DNA of 64,000 nucleotides from Symbiodinium natans. Its lineage: Eukaryota > Sar > Dinophyceae > Suessiales > Symbiodiniaceae. The stretch covers positions 273,788 to 337,787 of the forward strand of contig CAJNDS010002629.1 in NCBI GenBank assembly GCA_905221605.1. The letters run 5' to 3'. Position 1 is the first letter of the stretch; every line of letters begins with the position of its first letter. Positions 11,244 to 21,557 of the stretch are shown here, piece after piece. The notes beneath the pieces were generated by a model. It did no database searches and was not told the DNA's origin. It saw only the letters and a program-made list of their open reading frames with translations. A program made the translations under genes and the position numbers.

Positions 11244-11723
11244 TCAGTAGTAAATGTGTTGTTTACTTATGTATATATCTATAGCGTGTTGACAGAACGT
11301 GTTGCAGGCCAAGAAGCCGCCGGGCCAAGAGCTGGAAAAGGAAGTTGACCTGAGCATGAGTCCTGGCGGCCTTTGCAACTCCAACATGCGGCCTTCCCCT
11401 TGAACAACCCATGAAGCTGCGGAAGTCCGTTGTCCAACCGGGACTCCTTCAAAACGGGTGCCACGCCCAAGCCCTAACTGAATTGTCAGTTTGCCACGCT
11501 TAACACGGGTCACTGGAGCTCGCAAAATACATGGTAGTATGACTGGAAGAAAAAACTGGTAGTATAAGCTGGCAGAGTATTCGCTCAGGGAAGAGTGGCT
11601 CTGGCTGGCTAACTCGGCGTTGCCCTGCCCGCTGCTGAAGGAGACCGGCACCATGGCCTTTCTTTCGCTGGGGGGGTGCAGCGGAGTGTACTTGCAGTTC
11701 AACAGTTCCGCACCAGGGCTCAT
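11244..11723 (-). CDS. 159-codon ORF with ATG start, unknown protein (minus strand)
   Basis: ATG at 11723-11721 has an in-frame TAA 15 bases upstream, and the frame runs to TGA at 11244-11246. The first 56 codons (MSPGAELLNCKYTPLHPPSE, then MVPVSFSSGQGNAELASQSH) have about 72 percent G/C at third positions, among the strongest coding bias in the window. A hydrophobic stretch (FFLPVILPCIL, near residue 60) could be a short membrane segment, or could be the translated pyrimidine tract of an intron: TAC CA/GTTTTTTC is a possible donor at 11557. Later codons (GKLTIQLGLGRGTRFEGVPV) are also protein-like. Either one small intronless gene or a first exon 11557-11723. Confidence 0.55.
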   Translation of the reverse strand: MSPGAELLNCKYTPLHPPSERKAMVPVSFSSGQGNAELASQSHSSLSEYSASLYYQFFLPVILPCILRAPVTRVKRGKLTIQLGLGRGTRFEGVPVGQRTSAASWVVQGEGRMLELQRPPGLMLRSTSFSSSWPGGFLACNTFCQHAIDIYISKQHIYY

Positions 11724-12242
11724 GCTTATGAAGCTTTACGGCTTTCATCTCGTCTCCTTCTGAGTGTTCAAGTTAAGTTGCCTGTCCTAGCCCTCAGGAG
11801 GAGCATTTGCCCGGGCTGAGGCGAGCAGATGCCGTGGACTTCTGAGCTTCTGCAGCCCTTTTCGGTATGGGTGGCGACACTTGTGGATGCGACCTCTTCC
11901 GCAGACAGAAGGGGCATGGAGGGGGACATAGCTAGGCTATATGTTGCGTGAAGTAAGTGCGCAAAACTCAGTGGGCATCATACGGCTGTTCACATGCATG
12001 GCGTTTAGTTCCTCCTTTTTCGGGACCGGGATGTGGTGGATCGTTAGGCAACCAATTGCAAGGAGCAGCTATGGCTAAAACAAGTTTTGGGCGCATGACT
12101 CTGGCTCAATTTCTTCCACCAGACGGCAGCCCATGCAAGAACATCGAAAGCGTGCCCTCTAGAACTCTGGGTCGTTCTCAAGCCTTTTGCCTAGTCACTT
12201 AGTCCTTCTGTGGTGATTGTTGTCTGCCTGGTTCGACCGAAG

Positions 12243-15200
12243 CCCGAGGAGCTCGCAACGGAGGCAGATCTCCTGGTCGGCACCATGGCTGCCTTGGGCA
12301 CTTTCTTGGAGCCGGAGGAGGAACAGGACCTTTGTTTCAGAGCTGAATCAAGAACTACATCATCAGGTCTGACAGCCATGGTCCGTAGCTTCAGAAGCCC
12401 AACTCAACCCGTGCTGCAATCTTTCCGCCTCGCTCTTGTCACCCGCCTGAATCAGCGATGTTCCTGAAGCACATGCTGAGGCTTAGTTGCACATACTTGT
12501 GGCTGCTAGAAATTCGGATCACCTCTTAGACTCATCGCTGAACGAGGGACGGTGCCACATGCCATTTTGAACTGGTATGAATGCCATTTGAACTGGCATG
12601 AACCACTTCTAGACCCTTGCAACCTCATTCGCCATCACGAAGGATGCGACCCCTGAAGACGTGAGCCGACGAAATCTGATGCAGGAAACAGCTACTTTTG
12701 GCAAGAGGTTCAGGGATACGGGTCGGTAGGTTCAGTGCCTTCACGGCAATTGCAGTCGGAAGTCGCATGTCGAGGTCGAGGAGTTTGGAGTGTTGGCATC
12801 GGCTTGGGACCGTGGTTAAGCATACGTGCACGTCCGCACGGTATAAACATGCTCCCTGCTAGAACAGCTGCCTTTGAGAAAGAACCCCCCATGGAAACCA
12901 ACATTATCATAGCCGGGGAACGGCAGGGCTGCTATCGGAATTCAAAGCCGCAAAGCCTCATCTACGCAGTCTTCCATACCCCCTGACCCTCCCAAACTAA
13001 ATCGACAAAAAGTATCCGCAAGGTTCTGCAGCGCTACAGAGCCGTCCTCCGAAGAGATGGGCTTGAGTGGACAGGTCGAGCTCCATGCGTGTGCTTTGAA
13101 GACTCTGTTAAAGGTTATCGGTCGCAGCTGAGCAAGATCCAGGGGCCAGAGTTTTGTTCGAGCTTCAGACAGTTGTCGCCCTCAACCGCTTAGTCACTTC
13201 AGGTCCTGCGTGGGCCGTGCCGGCTGCCCAACGCCTCGGCTTGGCTTACTGCCCGGTGCGCGGGTTCAGGGGGAGCCTCAGGTCCTGAATGCCCCCCCCC
13301 CCCCCCCCCCCCCCCGCCCACGCGAGGCGACCACGATAGTGCGCAGCTTTCCTCAGTAGGCCTTGCATTGTAGGGGTTCGTTTTTCCGTTTCAAGCTTCG
13401 GATTCATGCCCCGCCAACGTTCCTGCGCAGGTGGCGGGCGCACCGCCGGAGCTCAAGGCCAGAGCTCTGAGTGCATTCTTCAGTAATCCTGGAGCCATTT
13501 TTGTTTGTAGGTGTCGAAGCCAGCTTTCCGAGCTCCCTCAGGCCTTTCTTACGGAAGAGAACCCAAATGCCGCTGCATGGCTACAAGCGAAGATAAGGCC
13601 TGTTGCCTGGCGTGTAGCGCATGGTGTACTGGGCCAACTGCACAAAGGGCGGTCTCTCTTGAGCATCTTCAGCCATGTGTTGTTGCTCACAAGTCCATGG
13701 GCCTAAGAAAGACTTGCCCATCAAACGCTCGAAGCCTTCAAACCTTGAGAAGCCTCGAGATCTTCAGCCCTTCGGCACGCTCTGGAAGGCTTGCATCGGG
13801 CCAAACAGACGGCTCTGGCGAGGCGCCTTCAAGAAATCACAATGCGAGGGCATTCTGCTCGGAGCGTGTACCCAAAGTCGCTCAGTCGCTCGGATACCGG
13901 AGACAGCGCCGAGTAAACTCAGCAGACTATCTCGCTGCCTAAACAACGTTCGCCCTGCAGGTCATCCTCCAGTATGCGGCCGAAGATGGCGACCCGCAAC
14001 TGCCCCTCATGACAAAGGCAGCAGCCGCGGAGTTCAGGGTCGGAAAATCGAGGGCTTGAGTGTCCGAGGTTGAAGCTGAGGGCACTGAGGCAGTTTGGGG
14101 GGAGGGGGGGGGGGGGGGGGGGGGGGGGCGGGGAGGGCGCTTCCATGCTTGGCAGTCGGACCAAAAAGCAGCACAGATTCCCAACTCAATATGGTCTTTG
14201 AAGCTCCATGTCCCCCCTCATTCCCCTTCATGTCCCCTTCATTCCTCTTCATGCCTCTTCTTTGTACTTCGCGTCGCAGACTGATGTGGAGAGCCCAGTG
14301 GACGTGAGCTCCGACGAGGAAGAGCTGGGGACTCCTGAAGGTGCCAGGTTTAAGCAGCGAAAGGGGGGAGCCGCACACCACACGAACTTGTGCTCTGTAT
14401 AGGGCTTATAAGAACTTCAGTGAACTTTGCGCCACACAGACGAATTGGGGAAGGGTTAAGACTGTTCGGTGTCCAAAGTTAGGACATAGGCAGCTCAAAA
14501 ACAAACACAGAAAGTGAAGCGGCCTCTGCTCATCAGGAAAGGGTGTCCAGAATGTCCACTCAGCATTGTAGCTGCAGGTCTGTAGCATCTTCTTCAGAAG
14601 ACCATCGGACCAATACACGTAGAACAAAGGAGCTGAGCCCGACTTTTGAGGCAGCGCAGCTGGTGTGGCACCTGCTCTGGTGCCCGGCCAACTCGTGGCA
14701 GCAGGGCAGCGATGTTTATCTCGAGCCGCAAAGTCTCCCAGCCCAATTCCTGCGGAAATGGTATGGTACTTCGCATTCAGCAGAGACTGGAGCTTGGAAA
14801 ACAATGGCTTGGAAGAGCCCTGTGCCTTCGAAGCCTCTAAGCCCAAGCCCATGGCATTGTGCGCCAAAGTAGCCAAGCAGCACAATGTCTGTCAGTGGGT
14901 ATTCATTCAGGCAGGCCGCGACGCTGCCGGTCTTCGTCCCGAGTTCCAGGTCCTCAGCAGGCACAAACTTGCAGCATAATTGATGCCCGTCATGCCTGAG
15001 CCGTGGTTAATCCTTCAAAGGCCCTGGCAGTTTCTAGGTCCCAGGTACTGCAAACTGGGCGGCGGGCCAAGCGATGTCCCAAAACCCGAACCCCAACTGG
15101 CTCCAGAAGGCCAACTCGAAGCTCTAAAGGGAGTACCTAGGTCCAGAGACGTCGTGGGTGGGAACTTCATGGATCTTGCCACATATACAGGTTTGTAAAG

Positions 15201-15969
15201 TCTTTACACAACAAGCCTGCAGTCTTCACATTCTTGACCTTGAAATGCGAAGCACAGCAGGCTGGCTGCGGAGCTTGCCAAAACAGCTGCTACACCAGAC
15301 GACGTTTCGGGCAAGGCGCTAGTGCGTCCTTGATGTTGCAGATGCTTCCTGCTTGAGTGTTCCGGGCTGATGCTGCAGAAACTCCCAACCAATACGGCAC
15401 TGAAGAGTGGCACTTGTGCCATTCAGCTCATTTCCCAAGCTTTTTCTCGCAGGTGTTCCTTTACACGACGCGAGCGCCGTGTTTGTCCTGCACTCTGTCA
15501 AGAATTTGGCCGATCATCACGGTGTCGCGGTCCACTAGCACCGGGTAGCTTATCCATCTAAACTCAACCCCCCAATCATCGAATCCAAACCAGGTTAAGG
15601 TACTTGGTCCCTTCTTGGGGGAGTCGATCCACGACTCTCGTGATGCTGGATGCGTGTAGGCTCGGGAACTATCATCCCAATACCTTCAAATCGCGGAACA
15701 GGTTGCTTGAGGCAGCTCGTGTTCGGTGCAAGTTTTGGCATCCAGCGTGTTTGGAATCAGAATTGCAATGAGTTGCATTTTCAGGTCTTGGAGCCATGCG
15801 CCAGCTTCGCACTGCATGGCCTGGATTAGCCGTGGAGGCGTTGATTCCATGCTTTGTTCCGAAAGGGCCGTTGCTGGGGCTGTCTTCGACGCTTGTCAGA
15901 CATTTGTGTGCTTGCAGTCGCCATGATCACACCGTCTTGGAAACGACAATGCGAAGTGCAAAGGCGTAA
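12243..15969 (+). CDS. multi-exon gene model, unknown alpha-helical protein
   Basis: Candidate exons: 12243-12326, 13431-13614, 13961-14038, 14280-14340, 15453-15521 and 15785-15969 (TAA stop). All but the first start after CAG; donors are GT except a possible GA donor at 12327. Phases match at every junction (0, 0, 0, 1, 1). Peptides in order: EELATEADLLVGTMAALGTF; VAGAPPELKARALSAFF...AFLTEENPNAAAWLQ; VILQYAAEDGDPQLPLMTKA; TDVESPVDVSSDEEELGTPE (an acidic SDEEE linker); VPLHDASAVFVLHSVKNLAD; LGAMRQLRTAWPGLAVEALI. Third positions are strongly G/C in most exons. The protein looks mainly helical with one acidic linker; ARM/HEAT-like folds are possible but unproven. The introns contain 24-base C and 25-base G homopolymers. 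Confidence 0.5.
13292..13315 (+). repeat. poly-C tract (24 bases)
   Basis: An uninterrupted run of C in the presumed intron before the 13431 exon. Similar G or C runs recur at 14104-14128, 21957-21970, 23047-23064 and at the ends of the satellite elements. Read length over such runs is often unreliable. Confidence 0.9.
14104..14128 (+). repeat. poly-G tract (25 bases)
   Basis: A run of G preceded by another six G and an A, lying in the presumed intron between the exons ending at 14038 and starting at 14280. It can form G-quadruplex-type structure. Confidence 0.9.
14406..14979. CDS. pair of long overlapping ORFs on opposite strands, strand unresolved
   Basis: On the minus strand 14885-14406 is open for 159 codons from ATG (MCCLATLAHNAMGLGLEASK, then LFYVYWSDGLLKKMLQTCSY). 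On the plus strand about 14650-14979 is open and ends at TAA, reading EMVWYFAFSRDWSLENNGLE and later AKVAKQHNVCQWVFIQAGRD. The two frames are in exact codon register, so third-position bias cannot tell them apart. The + reading would fall between the 14340 and 15453 exons of the + gene and would interrupt their matching phase; the - reading would be a gene nested in that intron. At least one is likely real. No family recognised. Confidence 0.4.
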
Positions 15970-18072
15970 AAGCGCGAGAAGCAAAGCGGACAATGATGCA
16001 CGCATCCCCTACAAATCGGTCAAGCAAGCGAATGCAGTTCTACAACGAAAGGAAACCAACAAAGAGCACTAATGCAATGTCATTTGAACCTAAGTGTTTT
16101 GTTCGTCGAGGTTTTCAATGAAACTGTAAGGAAGGACATGGCATTCCATCTTAAGTCAGGATAATTAGAGAGTGCTTTGTAAACATCTTGTGTCAGTCAT
16201 ACGACATGTCGTGGTGTTCATGCGTGTTCATGTCGCTTGACGATTGTTAACTTTGTTGACGTCTAAGACCTTAATCTGACTCACTATTAACGACGGTACA
16301 TTCGATTTTCATCTAGGCTTCAATCATGTATCCCTAGTTGCCCTAGTTCAAGCATTCAGAGACCAGACGCGCTCCCTTTTGCATCCCGGCAGTGTTGTGT
16401 GAGGCCGCAAGGCAGCTGGCAAAACAAAAATCTGAAACCTTAAACACTTCAAGCCAGGTCAGCTTCGGCAGGGCTTCTGAACCCTGGTCAGCCAACCGGA
16501 GTTTGGTGCCTCTTGCAGAAGGAGACACAGGCGCATTAGGTAGCAGAGTTTGGGGCTTGGGGGTCGGCTTGCTCAAACTCGATATTTCTCGTTGTTGAGA
16601 TTAGCTTGTTTGTGCCCTAGAATACTGCCGTCTGAAAGCATATGAGATCATATTTTGCCCAAGTGGCTTAGGTAATCAGCTCGCTGCAAGAAGAGTATGC
16701 TCTGTGCTCAGTACTGTTTCACTAGTTTCTTCGTTCATTCATTTATGCCAGGAACAATTTAGCAGCTTGACGGAGTTGACACCCTTTCTTGACACCTTTG
16801 TGACTCCGGAAAACCCCTAAAGGCCATGCCAATTCTGCCGCAAGCCCTTCGGGTCACCCCAGCTGTGAGCTGGAGGCTGTCATGGTTGGGTAGTCTTGTG
16901 GTTTGGTGGCCAGGTCCTCTGCTTCGGGTTTGATTTTTTTTTTTTAGGTTTGTCTTTCCTGGGATTGATGACTTTTGGCCTGCGCGATGCGACTTTCGAA
17001 GTTATACCGGGGTCCGGCCGTACATGTAGAGGTCTTGGGGTTCACCGTGCAATGGATGAAGTTCTTGAAAGTTGCACATGATGCTTCTGCCTGTGGATAC
17101 GAAGAATATGTCGAGTAGTTTAGGTATCATTCCGGATCCAAATGTTCCGGGTTCTTTCTGACATTTCTGGAGGTGCCTAAAGTTTAAGCTTGCCGGCAAA
17201 TGACAGGACGACAAGAATCCTAGAGGCCCTAAGACTTCGCCGAAAGCTTCAGGTGGCAATCCGTCGATTCCTCGAATCTTCGCCTGTGGGGACGGCGGGA
17301 GCTGCTGGATGAGTATAACTTTGGCCTGTTTTTTTGGGGTTTAGGGTGAAAAAGGGGTATAGGTGGACTCACTTCAGCCCGAGCTCTGCAATGACAAAGT
17401 CTCTTAGACTACAAATCACCACGACCAGGCAGATGGACAAAGCAAGCCTAGTAAAGCAAATCGTTGCCACTGTCGATGGAATTCCGGACCTGCCTGGCTG
17501 CATTCCAGGCTGCACCGGTTGCCCTTGTCGGCACGGATCCCCGTGTAAGGGAGCCGCTGGGCTGCAGATGCAAGTGTAGGGCTGAACGCCAGTTCATTCT
17601 TGGTGCAGGCACCATAAACGAAGAGTCTCGCGAAGGGAATCTTTCTGTTGAAGGGCATCAAGATGGGCTTTGCAAAGTCATGCTGGTTGCAGGAGTGGTA
17701 GTCTCGTGATCTCCTCTCTGAGGTGCTTGCACTCGCTTGAGCCCTGAACACTAGGCCCAACTTGCCGTTTACATAGGCGACCTCAACATTCAAGACCACT
17801 CAATCGAGGCTTTGGAAACAGGTCTGCGCCACCGGAGTGCGCCCGTCGGGCAAGGGAACCCCCAGGAAGAAGCGCGAGACTCTGATGCATGCAGCCTACC
17901 TTTACCTGCCTGCATTCGTTTGCGATTTTGGGGCTGCAGTGTTTGACAGCGATGCGCCAAGCTCGATGCGGGTTTAATATGCTTTGATGTTCTTTTTATG
18001 TCTACTATGTTTATGTGTGCTGTGAGCCTGTGCAAGCAAGACGAGAAGGCGGAAAGGGTTGTGTGGTTGCAG
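15970..18072. other. noncoding or weakly coding spacer
   Basis: Mostly without supported exons. In the last 700 bases two overlapping + frames are open: ATG at 17391 (MTKSLRLQITTTRQMDKASL, then Cys-rich) and 17509 after CATTCCAG (AAPVALVGTDPRVREPLGCR). They may be upstream exons of the 18073-18905 gene but conflict with each other. No repeats or RNA genes seen. Confidence 0.35.
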
Positions 18073-18905
18073 CCAAACAAAACCTCAAGGCCCTCACTTG
18101 TTTTAGGGCTGCTCAGGAGTGGCAAGACAAGCTGAAGTACTTCATCTCACACCGGTCAAAGAGCTTTTGCTTGGAGGAAGGTGCCTGCAGTCCTGTTGGG
18201 GAAGGGAGGTTTCGGTCTCGAACCCTGCATCCGATCTAAGTGTCGACAGAAGACCTATTTTACGTTGAACATGAACGCCTGAAATTCCCCCATGAACCCA
18301 CGCTGACTCCATTTCAGGCACGACCCTTCATTGCTGTAGCGTTGTGTCGAGTTTTTGCGAGACCTTCAGCACAAAGCTTCATGGCACAGAGGCGAAAATT
18401 CACAGGCCTGGGTGAGGCTACGCCTCTTGGATGAGGCAGGGGGGGGCACTTTCGTCCCGACTTTGGGGCTTGGCTTGCTGTCTCTGGGTGTCGTTTGTTT
18501 GTGCCATGTGTTGAAGCTTCCAAGCGTTTGTTTATGTGCCCTTTCGCTTCAGTTTGGGATGTGTTGTCCTTTCAGGCTCCGAGGGGCCTTGTCGTCAGGC
18601 TCAGGGTTTGGTCATGTTTCAGGGGTGAGGCGGATGCTTCATGTCGCCAAGGCAAAGCATGGCAATGGCCCAGGAATTGCAGAGGGCTTAGGGTCAGAGC
18701 ATGCGGCCGAAACCGAGAAGGAATTGCAAGAACTGGCTGCCGCCGTTCTGCGCAGTTGCGGTTTGTGGAGTTGACAGCATTTCCCCGCAGCTCCGCAGTC
18801 CTGGTGGCAAAAGATTTGACAGCATCTGTTTTTGTTTGCGCTGTCCCGCTGGTGGAGCTGCTGGCTCGTTTAACCGGGCCCGCACATAGAAGTCATGATG
18901 GATAG
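18073..18905 (+). CDS. four-exon gene model, 3' part, unknown protein
   Basis: Exons: 18073-18180 (after GTTGCAG; KQNLKALTCFRAAQEWQDKL), 18241-18411 (STEDLFYVEHERLKFPHEPT, ending at CTGG/GTGAGG), 18623-18764 (after TGTTTCAG; RRMLHVAKAKHGNGPGIAEG, then EKELQELAAAVLRSCG) and 18791-18905 (after CCCCGCAG; SAVLVAKDLTASVFVCAVPL, stop TAG). Splice phases agree at all three junctions (1, 1, 2). The first intron would be only 60 bases and the last 26, the latter too short to be comfortable, so the final junction may be wrong. No domain recognised; the last exon has a hydrophobic helix. Confidence 0.42.
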
Positions 18906-19860
18906 AAGGGGGCCAGGTGTTTAAGGAATTGGGCAAACAAATGCCAGGAATCCGAATCAGGCAGCATACCCTCCGGCTACTCGTATAGATTGAGCCGCCT
19001 CCTTAAGCTTCCAAAAAGCAATGTGCCCGCAGGGGGCGAGCTCGCGCGATGAAGACTTCAGCAAGCTGCGCACTGCGATTCAACGGACCCATTGTCGTAC
19101 ATGGGTGGTGGGGCAAAAGGATTCTCCAGCTGAACTAGACGCAACTAGCCATCTTTCTGGAAAGCTTGAACATATCAGAGGAAGGGCCCTCGCTGCTTGC
19201 TAGATTTCGGTCTTGAACACGATGGCTACTTTTTTGCGCCTCGGTGCTAGTCAGTCATCTTTTGGCGGAGGACGATGGCTGAACTCCTGCGGAGTGGCAA
19301 GGCGAGTCGGGACCATCGAGGCGATGGTTTCCAAAAGCTTCAAAGTGGCCTCAAGCAACACATCATGCATGCTGCACGATTACGGCCTGTACAGGCGTGA
19401 TTGCCAGTACCACATTTGTCACTTTCGGAAGGAACGAAGCCTCCACAGGATACACTACAGCCATGCAGGCAACCAACCAGTTAAACTATGCAGCTTCTGT
19501 CGCGCTTGCTAATTATGTGATTGTTTGTGCAGGCGGTGAGGGCTACGTCCTGGTTGAGGACAGCGGGAGCATACTGGCACGTCTGCTCTTCGAGCATCGA
19601 AGAAGCCCCATAAGTCCCATATTGTGGAGAGCTCGTCAGACCCAAGTTTCAGCGTGGCACTGCCGATCACTACCCCCCGACAATAGGCGCCCCTTTCAAT
19701 GCGCGTCATGAGAGCGACAAAAGAGAGAGACGGGTCGTCACTGGAGCTGCGCCGTGGGGTTTCTCCTTCGGGAAAGGCCCTAAAGTGAGAAGAAGAAGAA
19801 GAAGAAGAGGAGTATTGGCAACACTTCGAAGGTCGCTGCTCACAAAAATATGCCATGCAG
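18906..19860. other. ambiguous region; alternative short exons
   Basis: Open + frames at 19213-19512 and 19397-19711 overlap. One reads CQYHICHFRKERSLHRIHYS with a Cys/His-rich pattern, the other TTAMQATNQLNYAASVALAN. After TTGTTTGTGCAG (ending 19532) the bases read either AVRATSWLRTAGAYWH or GEGYVLVEDSGSILA. These cannot be decided by eye. A short GAA microsatellite lies at 19788-19812. Confidence 0.3.
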
Positions 19861-20143
19861 GATGTTGCGTGCACACCACGAGTCTATCAGCTATGGCATC
19901 GTTGCCGCAGTGACTCATCCGATCGGCTGGCATTCTACCTGCGGCACGCCGAGGTCGGGCATCTGTCTGAGCATGTAGCAGCTGCAAACGCCCACTCTGT
20001 CTCTAACTGGGCGAAATGCACTGCTATTGCATTTTGCCACTGCCCTGAGGCTTTTGAGGTGTGGACCCCTGGCTTGTCGTCAGCCGAGTCATCCGATCAG
20101 GCAGACCAGCCTGCCTTATGCACGTTACTTGGGGACCTCCGAG
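19861..20143 (+). CDS. exon of unknown protein
   Basis: The acceptor ATATGCCATGCAG ends at 19860. The frame reads DVACTPRVYQLWHRCRSDSS, DRLAFYLRHAEVGHLSEHVA and, further on, FEVWTPGLSSAESSDQADQP. Possible donors are GAG/GTGTGG at 20059 and CGAG/GTTTGG at 20144; the frame stays open to TGA at 20224-20226. Codon bias is mild (about 55 percent G/C at third positions), but the composition is strongly protein-like. Neighbouring exons were not resolved: a second frame from 20084 also reads well but would need a 25-base intron. Family unknown. Confidence 0.4.
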
Positions 20144-20708
20144 GTTTGGATTCCAGTCCTTGCGTTGGGTCGGATGGTGCGGCCTTTGCCCCGCAGTGTT
20201 CATCTCGGTATACTCCTTCCTCTTGAGAAGCCCCCATGCAAAACCGACGAAAATGAAGGCAGTAAGTTCACACAAGGAGAAGACAACGAAAGTTGTAGTT
20301 GTTTGTGAGATTTTGTGTTAACATAAGATGACCAGCCTATTTCGCCCACACTAGCACTGGAGTTACAAGCTTCAAACCAACAATTTCTGTTCCCCGCCGT
20401 GCCCTGGACCTCAGTTGCAGGAGGTGGCGAACTTGCGAAGCGCTGTGCGGATACGGCTGGATTGCGCCGCAAAAAGAGAGCGCGGTTGATTTCAGAAGTT
20501 GAGCCTGCAGTGGGCCTACAAGGTGCTGCTTCTGAGCTATCACCGCACGTGCGGCTATGCCTGGTTTCATGTCGGGCTTCGTGAGGCTTAGAAGAAAATC
20601 TCGGAGGAGTTACGCCTGTCTTCTCACTTCGTTGGAGTTTGAAATGCCAAGAAATGAGCACTAGTAGAAAGCGTTGCTGAAGCTCCGAGCATCAGAAACT
20701 AGAAAGAG

Positions 20709-21557
20709 CTAGGGAACAGGGCAAAGATCAAGGTTTTTGTTATAGGCAGCAAATACTGATGGCAAGCGGAAGAGGCAATCTCCATAGATGCGGCCCAGGC
20801 AGCCAACTGCAGGACAGCCCCCCCTAGCTCCCGAGCCACGTTGCTGGAGCCTTAAATGGGGCGTAGCGGGCTGGTGAGGCAACAGCATGAGGTATTGGAG
20901 ATTCCTGGGTGTCGCAGCCGAGCACGTGGCCCCCAACGACAGTAATTAATCGCTTCAGTGTCCTGCAAATGCCAGATCCTCTTTCGCCGCCCCAGCCTCT
21001 GCAAGCTATCTATATGTCGTGCTTTGCAAACTCCCGTTGATTCCCACACACATAAGATCGAGAGGAATGTCTGACATAATGCTGCCCAAAGGAAAGGCCC
21101 AGTTACTTTTGTCAAGTTTTCCTTCTAGACTTGATGGACGATGGAAGTTCAGAATATTTGGGTTGAAGGGGACGCGCTCACGATGCCGAGGCCTGACCGC
21201 GCGTCCCAGCCGCGAATACATAGCATCTCCGCAGCCACAGGCCAGGGGATGCGAACGCTGAAGATGTCCATTTTTGCAGGGATGGGGGGCAGGTGACTCA
21301 CTGGTCGTATACTTCGCCGCAAACGCAGTGCACATCCTCCGTGTACTCCACGCCCTCCAAGTATGTCCGGGGCCTGGCACTGGCAGCGGAAGTCTCTCAA
21401 TGCGAAATAATGTCTTCGGGTTGAACGCCAGAAGTTATTTGACAAACCATCACTTAGTCGCAACATTCCACCAACCATGCCAACCTGTGGAATTGGAATT
21501 GAGGTCGCCGTTCGCCAGTACTCGACGCAGCAGACGACACAGTCCACCTCGTTGCAA
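20709..21557 (-). CDS. minus-strand gene model with two Cys-rich exons
   Basis: Exons on the minus strand: 21557-21485 (CNEVDCVVCCVEYWRTATSI, donor CACAG/GTTGGC), 21373-21302 (PRTYLEGVEYTEDVHCVCGE, donor GACCA/GTGAGT), 21257-21182 (VRIPWPVAAEMLCIRGWDAR, donor ATC/GTGAGC) and a frame to a stop at 20709 (GSGARGGCPAVGCLGRIYGD, then LFRLPSVFAAYNKNLDLCPV). The second and third exons have G/C at 19 of 23 and about 20 of 25 third positions, and their junction agrees in phase. The first-to-second junction does not agree in phase, so an exon is missing or misplaced. CVVCC and CVCG may bind metal. An open + frame over 21280-21360 is probably the antisense shadow. No family assigned. Confidence 0.45.

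Noticed and set aside
15453-15529. ABC transporter nucleotide-binding fragment
   Set aside because: DASAVFVLHSVKNLADHHG vaguely recalls the region after the Walker B motif, but no Walker A, signature or H-loop sequence was found in neighbouring exons.
18195-18240. tRNA T-arm (GGTTCGAGACC on the minus strand)
   Set aside because: The 5-bp T stem does not pair and no acceptor, D or anticodon arm could be drawn around it.
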